Positions 23,189 to 36,264 of a DNA stretch of 64,000 bases are shown here, one piece after another. Positions within the stretch are counted from its first letter, which is position 1, and each line of letters begins with the position of its first letter. A model generated the notes under the pieces. That model saw nothing but the letters and a program-made list of their open reading frames with translations. It was not told the origin of the DNA and ran no database searches. This DNA comes from Moringa oleifera (taxonomy: Eukaryota > Streptophyta > Magnoliopsida > Brassicales > Moringaceae): NCBI GenBank assembly GCA_021397835.1, contig JAJFZO010000344.1:7688001-7752000 (forward strand), in the 5' to 3' direction. The position numbers were made by a program, and so were the translations under genes.

Positions 23189-25694
23189 ATGGCGACAGGG
23201 CGAGTTGATGTTCCAAGGAGAGGGGAGTTTTATGGTCACTCCAAAAAACATTATAGGAATGGAACGCTTGATGGGAAATCAAGCAGGGTCCATGATCATG
23301 GTATTAACCATCTGAATGGATACCATGTTTCCCCAAGTGAGCGTGATTTGGCTATTCAACATAAGAAGGAATACCATGTCCCTTCAAATGGGCTCCAATC
23401 TCGTCCTTTACGAGTTGAAGCAGCAAAGGAGGATGATGTTCAGATGCCTCCTGAGAAGAAAAGGAAGTTTTCCCCAATTATATGGGATGTAGAAGATCAT
23501 AGGTCCAGAATCTCATCGAGGAACAGAATTGCACCAGTGGCTACTGCTCTGTCTCCACCAAGATCTGTTGTTGTGGTATCAAATGTTGTTTCAGATAGGG
23601 CGACGGAGTATTCTGCCACAGAGAATCAGGTCAATGGATTGGAATTCTCTTCAGTTAAGCCTCAAGTGGTGGAGCCTTTGGAAATTGTGTTTCCATTGGT
23701 AGATCATGAACATAATGTGGACAATGACCGTGAAGAAGGTCAGTTGGAGGAGGAGGAGGTTCAGGCACCAAACATTGCGACATCTAGGTGGGCATCTGAC
23801 AGTGATTCTCCAAGGCATATGTCTTTGTCTGGTGATGAAGACAGGCCTAGAAATGGGAGATGGGTGAGGAGAAGCTTAACTCCAGAGAGTGGGGAGTGTC
23901 AGAGAGAGGATTCTGAAGGTCATAGATCCAAATTATCTGGATCTGGTGGCAAATGTTATGCTAATGGAGATGAATCAGAGAATGAGTTTGAGAGTGAGAA
24001 TTTCATAGATGTTGACCAGGATAGTGGTGAGAGTAGTGTTCTTGACCTGTTGGAGCTAGATGCTGAAGAGCCAACTGTCGTCACTCAAGGGGGCATGAAT
24101 ATGCTGCAGAGTAGTAGGAGTGTTTTTGAATATGAGAAATTGAATAAAATAAGCGAAGGCACTTACGGTGTCGTGTATAGAGCCAGGGATAAGATGACAG
24201 GAGAGATTGTGGCACTGAAAAAGGTGAAGATGAATGTTGGAAGGGAGGATGAGTATGGGTTCCCTTTGACTTCTTTGAGGGAAGTCAACATTCTTTTGTC
24301 TTTTAATCATCCTTCAATTGTGAATGTGAAAGAAGTTGTGGTGGATAATGTTGATAATGTTTTTATGGTCATGGAACATGTTGAACATGACCTTAAGGGG
24401 TTAATGAGCAGAATGAAGCAGCCCTTTAGTACAAGTGAAGTCAAATGCCTGATGTTACAGTTGTTGGAAGGTGTCAGTTATCTTCATAATAATTGGGTCA
24501 TTCATAGGGATTTGAAGCCATCAAATCTTCTCTTAAACAACAAGGGTGAGCTGAAATTATGTGATTTTGGAATGTCACGACAGTATGGTAGTCCATGCAA
24601 GTCTTATACCCAGTTGGTTGTCACCCAATGGTACAGGTGAGTTGCACTAATAATTTACATTTTTCACTTTGAGCTTTTTGTTTAGAATAGACTAGTGGGG
24701 TTTCTGCTTTTCTAACATGGGTTGGGAGGTTAGAATTGCTTAGCATTTATGGCATTTATGCATATTATTGTTTAAGCTGGAGAGGTCAATAAGCTCCTCT
24801 CCTTGACTTCTGGCCCCTTGTCCATGTCTTGCTTTGCTTTTAAGAGATGCCTACTCGTAATTATCTTTTTCTAAATTTTTTAGAGAGAGAAATTCTGCCA
24901 AACTAATTTACATTTTGTTATTTTAAAACTGCAGAGCACCTGAGCTTCTTTTGGGAGCAAAACAGTATTCAACAGCAATTGACATGTGGTCAGTAGGTTG
25001 TATAATGGCCGAACTGTTGTTGAAGGAACCCCTGTTCCAAGGGAAGGGTGGGAGTGACATTGATCAGCTTCACAAGGTAATTATTGCTTATCTTGAGCTC
25101 TTGCTTGTTTTTGCTTCTTCTCTCTTACTGATGATGCATATGTTTGGAACTGTTGCAGATTTTTGCAATTCTTGGCACACCAAGTGAAATGATTTGGCCT
25201 GCTTTTTCTGGATTGACAAGAGCTAAAGTGAATTTTGTTAAGCAACCGTGAGTGATCTATTTTATACTGGCTATTGGTTCCCTTCCCTTTATTGACAAGG
25301 ACCTAATTTTTCGTTAGCTTGCACTGTCTTCCAATTTTTGTAGTTGTTAATTCTTTTGTTCTTCTGGACCCAGGTATAATCTATTGCGTAAGAAGTTTCC
25401 TGTGACATCGTTCACAGGGTCTCCAGTTCTTTCTGATTTGGGATTAGACTTGTTAAACGAACTTCTATGTTATGACCCTGAGAAGGTAATTGTTCATATG
25501 TGGTAGGTTTTGTAGTACAATTGAGTTATTGGCTTATAATTAAAGAGTATGATGTTGTCATACTCATGAAGGCCTTTATTGATTGCTTGCAGCGAATAAC
25601 AGCGGATGCCGCTCTTGATCATGATTGGTTTCGTGAAGTTCCTCTTCCCAAATCTAAAGATTTCATGCCTACTTTTCCCCCAAAGCATGCTTGA
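23189..25694 (+). CDS. Cyclin-dependent kinase G (PITSLRE/CDK11-like)
   Basis: Exons 23189-24636, 24935-25076, 25159-25247, 25374-25485 and 25593-25694 give 630 residues. The first 310 are low-complexity, charged and Ser-rich, with a KKRK nuclear signal near 90. The kinase domain runs from about 313 to 605. It has an SEGTYGVV glycine loop at 321-328, the cyclin-binding helix PLTSLRE at 359-365 (a variant of PITSLRE), HRDLKPSN from 439 and DFG at 459-461. In Arabidopsis, CDKG kinases pair with L-type cyclins and act on pre-mRNA splicing and meiotic pairing. Start set at MATGRVDVP; codons upstream in frame begin only with TTG. The C-terminus PPKHA is typical. By synteny it could be the CDKG1 or the CDKG2 orthologue, so no numbered symbol is given. 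Confidence 0.96.
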
Positions 25695-28423
25695 AGATGG
25701 TCTCAAAGTAGATGAATGACTGGACATGACAGACGGCGCAAGAAACTCACTAGCAATTTCTGAATCTTCTTTTATTGATCTTCTCATCAATTTTGTTTTC
25801 TGACTCCTTAAGGATAATTTTAAAGAACAGGGAAGAAGTCACACAGTATATTGTTGTCTTTGGCAGGCACATAGAGGATGTGCTTATTGCCTGGCGGTCA
25901 AATCTCAGGATCTATTTTAGCCTACTTGATTGATTTTGTAAATGGTAATGGTCCCCATTAGCGGCAAGGTGTGGACCTTTCTCTTCTTTTCTCTTTTGCT
26001 TCTCATTCCTTCAAGTTTGATGACTTGAAAAACGTGTAAATAATTCACATTATCATAATTGAAGATGCTTGATGCTTCTTTTCCTTTTATTTAGAAACTC
26101 TGTTTGCCATACTTCTTTGAATATCTCTGCCTTTTTGCAAGAGAGTGCTGATGTAAAGAAACAAGGAATGATATGGTCTTCCTTGCTTGAGGGATGGAAA
26201 TGACAGCTGTAAGGTATTTTGATTTGATAGCTTTATTATGCTGGCAAGTATTTGTAGTAACTCTTTCTCCATGATGAATCCGTTGCCATTTCAGAAGGTG
26301 CCTCCCTGCAATTTTCTCAGGTTAGTTCAGGTAATCCTATTTTCCTCTTTTATACATTTTCATGATAACTCATCAATCACAACTGTGGTGGAGATACAAA
26401 ATATGGCATTTGTTTCAAGTTGCTATGAGAATCTTATTAGCATCTCAATTTGTCAAGGTCTTTTCTCTTCTCATCTTATCTGCGTGAGAAATTGTAAGTT
26501 CCAACTTTTATATGCAGGCAGTTTTTAGTGGAACAGGTTAGAGTTCTTGTAGAGGTCTCCTGCCCAGTAGTAAGGCTAATAATTTGCCGGTATAGCTGGT
26601 GGATCAAAGTCCAAGGTGACTGGTTGATGTTAATTTATATTGGATATTTTTGGGAACCTGTTTGTGAATACTGCCTATTTTACTTGTTTAAAGATAAAAT
26701 ACGAACTCTTCTTCTCCCCTGCTGCTGCACTTATTCTCTGCATGTGCCATTGGCTTGGCTTGTTTTCCCTGTTTAATTTCAAGGTTTCAGTTTAACTTGC
26801 TTTATAAATTGTAGAGTTGGTCTCCAGCCTCCCCCTCCCCCTCCCTGGAGCCCGCCTTTGCTCTCTCTCCATTTTTTTTTTCTTTTCCCGCCATTCCTGT
26901 CATTGTATTCATCACCTTTCAGAGTTGTACTAGGGTTCTCATGTCTTTATGTAAATTCTATTGGGACGTGGTACTGATTCAGTTTAATTAGTTGGGGGAA
27001 GAGCCCACTTTTCTTTGTTACCTCTGTTCCACTTTGGAGTCACCGACTCTGAGCAGACCATTGTGGAAAAAGAAGATGGGCGTGGGATCCAATGGAAGGT
27101 TACAGGAGCTGGTTGACTGCTAGTTGAGGCCTTGCTACTGAATTTGGGTTCTTCTACTATGATTACCTTCTTATTTTGGCCATAAAATGAATAGTACCCT
27201 CTTGTATTGTAGTCAAGTTGTTGAACTTTGGGTTGAAAGGTCTGAAGCTAATTGGAAAAACTGTGAATATGTGGTTTTAAAATTGAAAATTTGATGAATT
27301 CATTGCACATTAATGGATACAAGGCAAGTTAATGTTCCTGGTTTTAGTTTGGTTTGATTTAAAATTTAGTTTGAATTTTGAATTAATTTTGATCAGTTTT
27401 AAAAATTTTGATTCAATAAATTTTGATTTGGTTGAGTTTGATTTGACTCAATAACTATTCACGTTGGATATGATTTATTTTTTTTAGTAATAATAGTAGT
27501 TTTTAAAATATTATGTTTTGATAAATAACAACAAAAATAATATTTTAATATAAATTTTAAATCACGATAACAACATTTAAATGAAATGATTTTTCAAAAT
27601 AAGTAACATTCAAATTATAAATTTTTTGATCTTAAAGATTTTAAATTTTAAAAATAACCATCTTAAATATTTTGATTCAAAATTTAAAAAAATATATAAT
27701 CATTAATAAAGTATAAATAAAATAAAAAAAGATGCATTTCTTAATATTTTTAAATAAAGATCAACAGATATTAATAAGAAACAACTTTAAAATTAAAATA
27801 AAAACCATATATTTTATACTGTTAACATGAAAAATATAAAATAATAATTAATTTATCTGGAAAACTTAATTAAATTGAAACAAATTAATTCCTGATTTAA
27901 AGTAAATAATAATTGAAAAAAGAAAGAACTTTTCAAAAGAAAAAAAATTGGAGTTATTTTTTTAATACCTAGATATTATTAAATAAAATTAAGAATATAA
28001 TTATTTGATACTTTTATTTTACAAAATTTACTAAATTTATACATATTCCATTTAATTTTGATTAATTTTTTAACATTCAAATCGAACAATCAGATTAAAA
28101 TTTTTTAACTCAAACAGAACCAAAAAATAAAATAAAAAAATCTTAAATCAAATCATCCAAAGTCAAGTATTCACCTTTGTTTGATCGATTTAATCAAAAT
28201 TTCGGTCAACCCTCACCTGTTTCCCACTTAAACCTTTTTTTTAAAAAAAAAAAAAAAACTTAACAATAGAACACAATGTCTTGATGATTGACAAAGCCAA
28301 AGAAATTATGAAATTGACGCCATTCTGCCCATTAAGAGGGTTGGGGGAGGGAAGGGGGTGGGGGTGTTTACAGTAATTCTGCCATCGGTGACATTTTGTG
28401 TGAGGAATCTTTGAGGATGAAGG
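25695..28423. other. CDKG 3' region and AT-rich spacer with TE-like remnant
   Basis: 25695 to about 27300 has gene-like composition and probably contains the CDKG 3'UTR and downstream flank; no further ORF is convincing. About 27300-28260 becomes AT-rich. Opposing GGTTTGATTTAA-type blocks near 27345-27375 and, reversed, 28130-28165 suggest an old non-autonomous element. A T-run joined to an A-run sits at about 28228-28258. Convergent with the next gene. Confidence 0.4.
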
Positions 28424-30366
28424 TCACGTGGTGGTGAAAGTTATTGTCTTGCCCAGTACAAAAAGAACCAGTGAGAACTGCAGGAAGAATATCGTACTAA
28501 TCAGTGCTCTGTCGATCCTCCATCCAAAAACTGTCGCCCCCCCTGGATTCGACTGCATATATGTCACTGCACCCCAACATATCATCGTCTTCAGCATGCT
28601 TTTCTGCAGAAACAAATATAACATATAGAAATTTGATAAGAATTAGGGGACAAGGCATTCGTACCAAAAGCCTGTCTCTTGTGATACGCAGACATGTATG
28701 AAGCTAGTTGAGTGTCTGTCGGCACAGGAACGTAATCAGCTGTTTCCATATCACTTTCTGAGTAATTTCTCCTAATCGAGCTTCCTGGATATTTGTTCTT
28801 CAAATTTCCTCCGCTACTGGTTATTCCCGATTGAGAATTCTCATTTGAGCTGCAGGTTATTAAAGCATGCCATCTGCTGGCTACCGAAGCAAGACCTTGA
28901 GCTCTGTTGGAGATTTTCGTCGCACCGTGCAGGCAAAACACGATTCCAACAAGCTGAACTATGGAGGAAACCTGCAACAGATTTCATCGAATGACATAAG
29001 AACAGAAGAAGCTAAAGAAGATATGATTTTGAGGAAGCAGCCTTCTATGCCGTTGAACGGAACTTCTTAAGGTACTCACTTACGGTGGAGTCACTGGCGT
29101 TGATGAAATTTATGAGTTTCCGGTTGCCTGTTGTTTGCAGTAAAGCCATGAACTCACTGGCAGTCACAACCAGGAGTTCTAGGAGTAGATACGCACGGAA
29201 CCTGTGGCTTATCGTGGACAGATTGTGTGTTAGATTAATGTGTTCCTCGATGTACACAGCAACATCTGCGTCTGTTTCTAAAAGTTTTCCAAAGTTTTCC
29301 AGGTGTATCACTTGCAGATTGCAAACCAGATTGAACAGAGCGCTACCTGAGAGATAGATTGCGTTCAAATACGTCCAGGAAACCAGTGAAGCGATCAATA
29401 TAGTAACTGATAGCCACCATGAATGATGGTGCTCGTATATGACTCGACCGACTTCACGAGCAGTCTTAACAAATAAACATGGAAATAGCCAGATCGCCAG
29501 CAATTGGAAGAAACCCTGAACAGAGAGAGAACTCCTGAATCAGTTCATCAAAGCTATTTTAATGGAATCAATACATCAATACAGAGCAAGGAACTGGCTT
29601 CATCGCAGTTCATGACATAAAAGTGAAAGTCGATATGGTTCTGTTCTACTTCTACTAATGTCTTGCCCTGGTCAGAAGATGCAAATAAACACAGAATTTC
29701 TGCTCTGTTTGGCAGAATAAATGTTGAATTGCAGGTTTCATTTATTTTTCTATCTTCTCATGACAATTCTTTCCGTACAAACAAGAGCCCACAACCAAAA
29801 AGATTGATAGCGCACCAGAGCTTCAAATTATTAAATTCTATCTTCAGGTTCGTAAGTCAAGTGGTAGAAATTTGTTTACCAGATATGGACAATCAAAAAC
29901 TCGGACATAAACTGGAGTAAGAAATTTTGGCGTTGCTTACATTGATCTTTTGAACATATTCTTCACGAAATTGTGCTGTGTAACCGTGCTGTCTATCCAC
30001 GAAGAGGAACTTTCTCACGCCATGCTTGCGCAGGTTGTGAGCGATACAGAGAAGAGAAATGGCAGCAACAAGAGATTGAGAGATTAGAATCTCAAGCTCA
30101 AAGCTTTTGATCTCATATTTTTCGCAATCGGAACAGAAAGAGAGCTCGATTGCCGAGAGAGGAAGAGCAATACCCAGAAGGAGAAAAGACAACCATGACA
30201 CAGAGGAGCTTAAGGCAGAGTACTGGCAAAACCCAAATAGCCTGAGAAAGGTCTCTAAACGGTGGAGAGAATAGCAGAGCCGGGTGTCGTTCTGGTCTTC
30301 TTGTTGCCCTAAGAGAGGGATTTCGGTTGCTGAGAGTTTCTCTGCTTGTGTATGAGAAGCTTCCAT
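28424..30366 (-). CDS. DUF3537 seven-transmembrane protein (plant gustatory-receptor-like)
   Basis: Exons 30366-29941, 29515-29084, 28971-28665 and 28566-28424 give 435 residues. About seven hydrophobic helices are visible: 57-78, 90-111, 143-161, 174-205 (long, may be split), 250-268, 287-305 and 410-429. A hydrophilic loop of roughly 80 residues precedes the last helix. The cytosolic-looking N-terminus has PLLGQQED. RQAFVTYMQSNPGG leads into a final helix with ISTIFFLQF. DUF3537 proteins have been annotated as ligand-gated-channel-like and proposed, on structural grounds, as distant relatives of insect odorant/gustatory receptors (GRL proteins). Plant function is essentially unknown. The last acceptor was placed at 28567-28568 because only that site restores the conserved VTYMQSNPGG frame. 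Confidence 0.88.
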
Positions 30367-31428
30367 AGGGATGGAGAGGGAAGTGAAGATCAGAGCTATA
30401 AAAGAGGGAATTGAAACCGGGTTTCTTTCTTAACTGAACAATAACACGAAATCAAACCAGAAAAGAGTGCCAGTACCAGAGATGGAGTAACAATGGCGAC
30501 CTGACCCACTGAGATTCTGCGGTCGCTTAAATTATTTGCCTTCACCGAGGAATTGACCTTTTGATAACATTCCAAGGGAGAAAAAGCAGCTTCACTCAAC
30601 ATATGACAGCAAGAACTTAATTTCATGGTCAAGTACCTAGTTAAAGAATGATGAGCTAAGCACTTAGGTTAGCTAACATTTTCTTTCACATTTTTTTGGC
30701 AATTTACCCAAACAAAGTTATTCAGTTTTCTATATACTTCATATTTTTTTCTCTAGAAGCAGTCAGGTACTTCCAAAGCTGGTTGTTCAACATGTAGAAA
30801 GGTAGGTTTTACTTCTCAGAAACCCACTGATCAGTTAGGGAGTTTGTTTTGACTATTAGGTATCTATGCCTTCATTTTTTGGCTGAGAAATCTTGATATT
30901 GAGCTCAGAAATAGTATATTTCTTGATCCTTTCTCATACAGCGCACATCAGAAGCAATGAAAACCATGATTTTTAAGGAGGATTAGGAGGTGTTTAGGTA
31001 AAGGGAAGGCTGGCTTAGCTGTAATTCATGGGCCCAAATTGGCACGCATGATTCTCCAATCTCCCTAGCACCTGTGTTTCGAGAGTATTTAGTCTTGGAA
31101 AATGTGCTTTGAGATGGTAGGTACAATATACAGAGCATATGAGAGAGCTACGCAAGAAGGGTGCTCTTCTTAGCTATGCCCATCAGTTATCACAAACCCT
31201 TATATTAATAGAGGAAAGTTACAGCAAAATTTTACAATCTGTCTATTATGTTTCTTTAAGGACTAAATAACTCATTACAGAAAAACAATGACCATGTTAC
31301 ATGAACCCTACAAGCCTTGATGTAAGGAGAGGAGGGTTGGACAATCATGTTCAATTTGAGCAAGATGTGTCTGCTGTGTCTCTTCCAAGTGTTCTGCCTG
31401 GGCACCTGATAATACTCCAGCTAATGGG
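30367..31428. other. Spacer between the DUF3537 gene and the 4CL-like gene
   Basis: Holds the upstream region of the DUF3537 gene (near 30367-30700) and the 3' flank of the 4CL-like gene; both are on the minus strand. A 78-codon ORF at 30396-30632 has no family resemblance. Nothing else recognised. Confidence 0.4.
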
Positions 31429-34400
31429 TCATAATTTTGCCTGATTGCCAGACACAGCGTGACTGATGAGCTCCCTTCTGAGGATTTTTCCAGCAGGAGA
31501 TTTTGGAATGGAATTGATAAAAGCAACACGACGTATCTTCTTGTATGGTGCAACCTGCAAGCAGAAATGCAACAACTTTAATGTAAGGGCAACAAAAACC
31601 TGAAGTTAATCTACAGAAGGCACCAAATTCTATTGGACAAGAAAATAATGTGAGATCATCTGGTTCGAATTTCAAATGTCTATACACCAGGTTTAGAGTT
31701 AAGAGATGCTCCAAACACCAAAGAGTCTGACAGGTGATTTCATTTCAAGTTAGAAGCAAGAAAGCTTGTTGACTTATTCTTGACTGTGTATTAGGTCTGT
31801 CAGTACTGAGTAGCTATGATTGAGTGGTAAAGCTAAATGAAGACTTGTATAGAATTTCAACACATGCCTGTTTAGCGACAAAATCCATGACTTGAGCCTC
31901 AGTGAGGCTGCTTCCAGGTTTTCTCACCACATAGGCCATGGGTATCTCCCCTGCTTCTTCATCAGGATACCTGTTCCCAGATAACATAAATGAGTCACAG
32001 ACAGGGCATCCAAGAACACCATGGGAACAAATAAACATAGCTAATAATGAAAATTTCATTCTGGCTAGTTCACTTTGTCACAATCAGCTTATACACTTAG
32101 GGCATTCTCTCTCCATGAGAGCATATTTCATTAGACATCACCATCTTCTTAGAAGGATCTATTTCATTTGGAGCTAGTGAAGACCTTGCTGCCACCAAAA
32201 GCAATAAATGGAAAAGAGTAACCAGAAGAGCATTCCACCCAGAGAGTTGTCCACTTTGTACCACCCAATTCATTTATGATTGAAATGGAGATATAGATAG
32301 ATTAAAGAAAAAACGAAGTATTTCTAGTGCTTAAACTATATGACGAAGTTGCAATGGAAGGTCTTCAAGTATGAACCCTATACTTTGCCATTAGTTAGAT
32401 CTTTTGAGCGTGTTAGGCATCAGAGACCGTATCATTTTATTGCTTGACTTTACACAGGCTACATGCACCAGTTCCACATTTAAAGATAGACATTCTTGTG
32501 TTTCCTTCAGATATAATGTTTCACAGCATGCGGAAAAGGATACTGCTTATAGTACATGAATAAGTGAGCAGTTTTTAGCTTTCACAGATTCCTATAATAC
32601 TGTATGCTATCAATGGTGAGAAAATCTAACTTGTGCTTAGGTTCACATGAAAGAATGACGATAGACACTTACGGGATAACAGCTGCATCAGCAATATCAG
32701 GGTCGGATTGAAGTATCTGCTCCAACTCAGCTGGAGGAACCTGCACGTCATCCCGCATAGAAAGGTATTACTCGAATTGTTGGTGAGAAAAACTAAAAAC
32801 TAAGGCTTCATATAGAAAGGTCCAAAGAAGGGCAATCACCTGATATGCCTTGTATTTTATCAATTCCTTTAACCTATCAACAATATAGAGCAAACCATCA
32901 GAATCAAAATAACAGAGATCGCCAGTCTTTAACCAGCCTTCTGAATCCAAGGTTTCAGCAGTTGCCTTGTCATCTCCTACGTAACCTGTAATACCACCAT
33001 CAAGCTGTTATCAACCAGTCTCTGTCAAAAGCATTGCACAGAAATGATCTTACCTTCCCCTACAACTTTTTTAAATCTTTTGAAATAGTACTATTACTTT
33101 ATTCCGGTGGTAGATGTTGACTGCAAGAAATTGTGTGCTCGTGCTCATGCTGGCGCATTTCTGTTTGAGCTGATCCCCAAATAATTGGGATAAGCCTCAA
33201 GTGGAAGTTAAATTCTAAAACACAAAGTCAAACTACAAAAATATAGAGGTAGCCGATTCGAAGCAAAAGTCCTTAAGAATACTCATTAAACCACTCAAAT
33301 CAGAAAAATGAAAAAGAGATGCTCATGACCTGCACTGGTAGAGGTTGCCAGGTATTGGCACCCCATTACTGCCACAATAAGCCTATTGGAAAGAACAACG
33401 GGCTAGAAATGCATGTTATCTGGGGATAAAACGAAGACAAGCATCACTCTATAAATGATACTAGCAGCTAATGAGTAATTATGTGACTAGATTGATGTGT
33501 TTTATGATCCAGTGATTCTATAGTCTCAATGAAGAAGAGAAAAACTTGAAAGTTAAATAGGCTTAAAAATCAAAGAACAAGGATGGATCACTCCCATTCT
33601 ATACTTTGATAAAACCAGATGCCAACCAGTTTTGCTGCCTTCCATCCAAAAAGTAAAAAAAGGGAGCAGCACAATATCATGCAATTAATAGGTAATAATA
33701 CATCACCCTTCATGATGGTTGGCCCTCGCAACCAAAGCTCTCCTTTCTGCCCAGGAGGCAGGGCCTCTCCAGTTACAGGATCAACAATCTTGGCTTCCAT
33801 AAGTTCAGCTAGGCGACCAACAGAAGTTTGCTTCTTTATCTCATCAGGCCATAATGTCCTTGATGCTCCCCCACCAGTCTCTGTCATACCATATCCCTAG
33901 GACAAGGACCAAGGAAATCAGCATCTTTCGACTGGGAGGATGAGAAGTACAAAATGATTCAACCAATGAATTAATAATCAACCACCCAAGCACACCAAAT
34001 ACAAAGCCTTCTAACTGAATAGCAGTTCAATAAGCCAAGTGAGAATGTTGAGTCCAATTCCATGAAATTTCAATTTTGTTTACACAGTGACTCATATGGA
34101 TAAAAGAATTCCAAGTGAATCTGAATGTGAGCTGCTTTGCAGGTTTAAACTGCACCCAAAGATTAGGTTCTAGAGAAAGAACGAAATAGAGAAGAAAAAA
34201 TATACTTTCTACTTCAGTTAAATAGTCGGCATGTGAATGCATTAATGGACTTGAAAAGTCCCAAACTTCCAAATTTTAATCATGCTTTTCACAGTAATCT
34301 TTACTGACTTGAATATCATTTATGCCGTTCAAATTCATAAATGCAAAGGTAACCTAAAAGTTTCAGTTGATTTTAAGAGTTATAACTTTGAAACACAGTT

Positions 34401-36264
34401 TTTGAGCAATTATTGCGACCATCTCCTAGTGTCACGAGGGTTTACATTATTAAAATTGGCTGCACATAAAAAGCTATTTGAGTAAGATTCTTTTCACTAC
34501 CCATCACTTGTGCTTTAAAAGAACCCAAAGGAAGCCACTGTACCCAGCAAAAAGCATACTCTTAAAAAGTCTTGCTTTTAGAATGATTCAAAGAATAGAA
34601 GCTTTAGAACAGGTCAAGATATTCACACCAGAGTTGTTGAGACATTATCTAATTGACAGATTAATATACTCAACACAATTATTTCTAAGAAACAGAAAGT
34701 GCATGTATTACTAATTTATGGAAGTAAAATAAAAAATAAAAAATTATTCACCTGCATCAAGCCAACGATATCACATTACAGAAACAAAAGGACTGCATCT
34801 CTACCACCAAGTTCAATAAGCAAGAGGCATTATTTTCCACGTGATCATGACAAGCAGGTCCAATCATGGTTTGAAGCGTTGTTAGATAGACCTAGAGCTA
34901 CATGCTCCTACCAAAAAACCAAAATTAAAAAGAAAAACTAGTAATAACCTCTTCACCAAAAATAATCCCGCAATTCAAAAATGTGATACAACAAAGTAAA
35001 TGATTCAAAGGCAACCAAAATCCAGGGACAACGGACATCTCGAGAATAGAATACATGGACTATGAAGATCTCGAGAATAGTATCAGCATCAGTATCCCCA
35101 GCAATCCAAACACACAACACAAATGATCGCAAAGTCAAACAAACACAGCTCAAACAAGAAACAACTCAAAAATCCCAGATTCAAGAAAAAAAAAAAAGGC
35201 AATTTCCTCATTACCTGCACGAGCTCCACATTTGGGAATTTTTCTCTGAATCTTTCTGTAACCTCCTCCCCTAATGGGGCACCGCCAGACCCAAGCAGCA
35301 GGAGCGAGCTCAAGTCATACTTGTTGGTCAAGTCCGACTTCAGCATAGCCACGATAAGCGGCGGAGATACTGGCATGTACGTGATTCTGTACCTCTCCAC
35401 AGCCCTCAACATCGTCTCGAACTCGAACCTCCCCATCAACACCACAGAATCCCCCATGGACACCGCCCGCAGCAACATGAAGAACCCAAACACATGAAAG
35501 AGAGGTAAAGTAAAAAGGGACACCGAGTGAGGCGGGTCCGGTTGGGCAGGCTCAGCGGAGGACTTTATATGGTAATACCCCGCAATCAAGGCAATCAAGT
35601 TCCGGTGAGTCAGCAGGACACCCTTGACCCGCCCGGTTGTCCCCGAGGAGTAGAGAACTGCTGCCGGGTCGGATTGTCTCACCTGAAGTCGGTCAATGAA
35701 GCTGTGGTTATCCTCACCGTCGTGGCCCGGCTGAGACAACCAGGACAGGAACTCGGGCGAATCGAGCAGGACGGTCCCGAGCCGCAGAGAGGGGAGCTTC
35801 CGGGCGGTCTGCGAGGTGGCGAAAGCGATGACAGGCTTGCTGAGTTGGACTTGGTGCGCTACCTCCGCGTCAGAACCGAGCGGATTGGCAGGAGAGATTA
35901 CAACGCCTAGCGACAAAAGAGAGAAGTAGAGAACGGGGACGTGTAAGGAAGGAGGGGACACTATAAAAGCAACGTCGTTTGGGGAGAGAGAGTAGCGTTT
36001 CTGAAGAGAGCGCGCTAAGGAGTTGGTCCGGTGAATAAACTCAGTGTAGGAAATACCGAGGCCCGTGGCTGCGTCAACAATGAAGCTAATGGCACCGTGT
36101 TTGGCAGACGAGTGGAAGAGCGAAAGACAGAATTGGGTGATGGAGAGAGGCTGATGAGGCGGAGGGAGCGGGACGTCAGGTCTGAGGCTGTGATATGTCC
36201 TCGTTCGCGGGTCAAAGCCACTCTTCGGGTCGATCCAACGGCTCTGATTTGTCTCTGTTGCCAT
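31429..36264 (-). CDS. 4-coumarate--CoA ligase-like acyl-activating enzyme, peroxisomal (4CLL9-like)
   Basis: Exons 36264-35215, 33896-33707, 32985-32840, 32740-32673, 31970-31868 and 31554-31429 give 560 residues. This is an ANL-superfamily enzyme that makes acyl-AMP, then acyl-CoA. Box [11 protein letters not shown] is at 206-215, GYGMTETGG at 351-359, GELWLRG (box II variant of GEICIRG) at 402-408, and the catalytic Lys of PKSPAGKIL at about 542. It ends AKL, a PTS1-type signal, so peroxisomal action on fatty acyl or jasmonate-precursor substrates is more likely than phenylpropanoid metabolism. Synteny with ADK and an O-fucosyltransferase supports orthology to At5g63380 (4CLL9), from memory. 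Intron 5 must use a GC donor (CAG/GCATGT, 31866-31867). Intron 1 is 1.3 kb. Confidence 0.94.

Noticed and set aside
28567..28623. Alternative last exon of the DUF3537 gene from the TTTCTGCAG acceptor
   Set aside because: Gives the wrong phase after exon 3; the acceptor at 28567-28568 restores the conserved VTYMQSNPGG.
30396..30632. 78-codon minus-strand ORF upstream of the DUF3537 gene
   Set aside because: No domain, no splice connection in frame, and in the promoter region.
35527..35910. 127-codon plus-strand ORF rich in Arg/Gly
   Set aside because: Antisense shadow of the GC-rich first exon of the 4CL-like gene.
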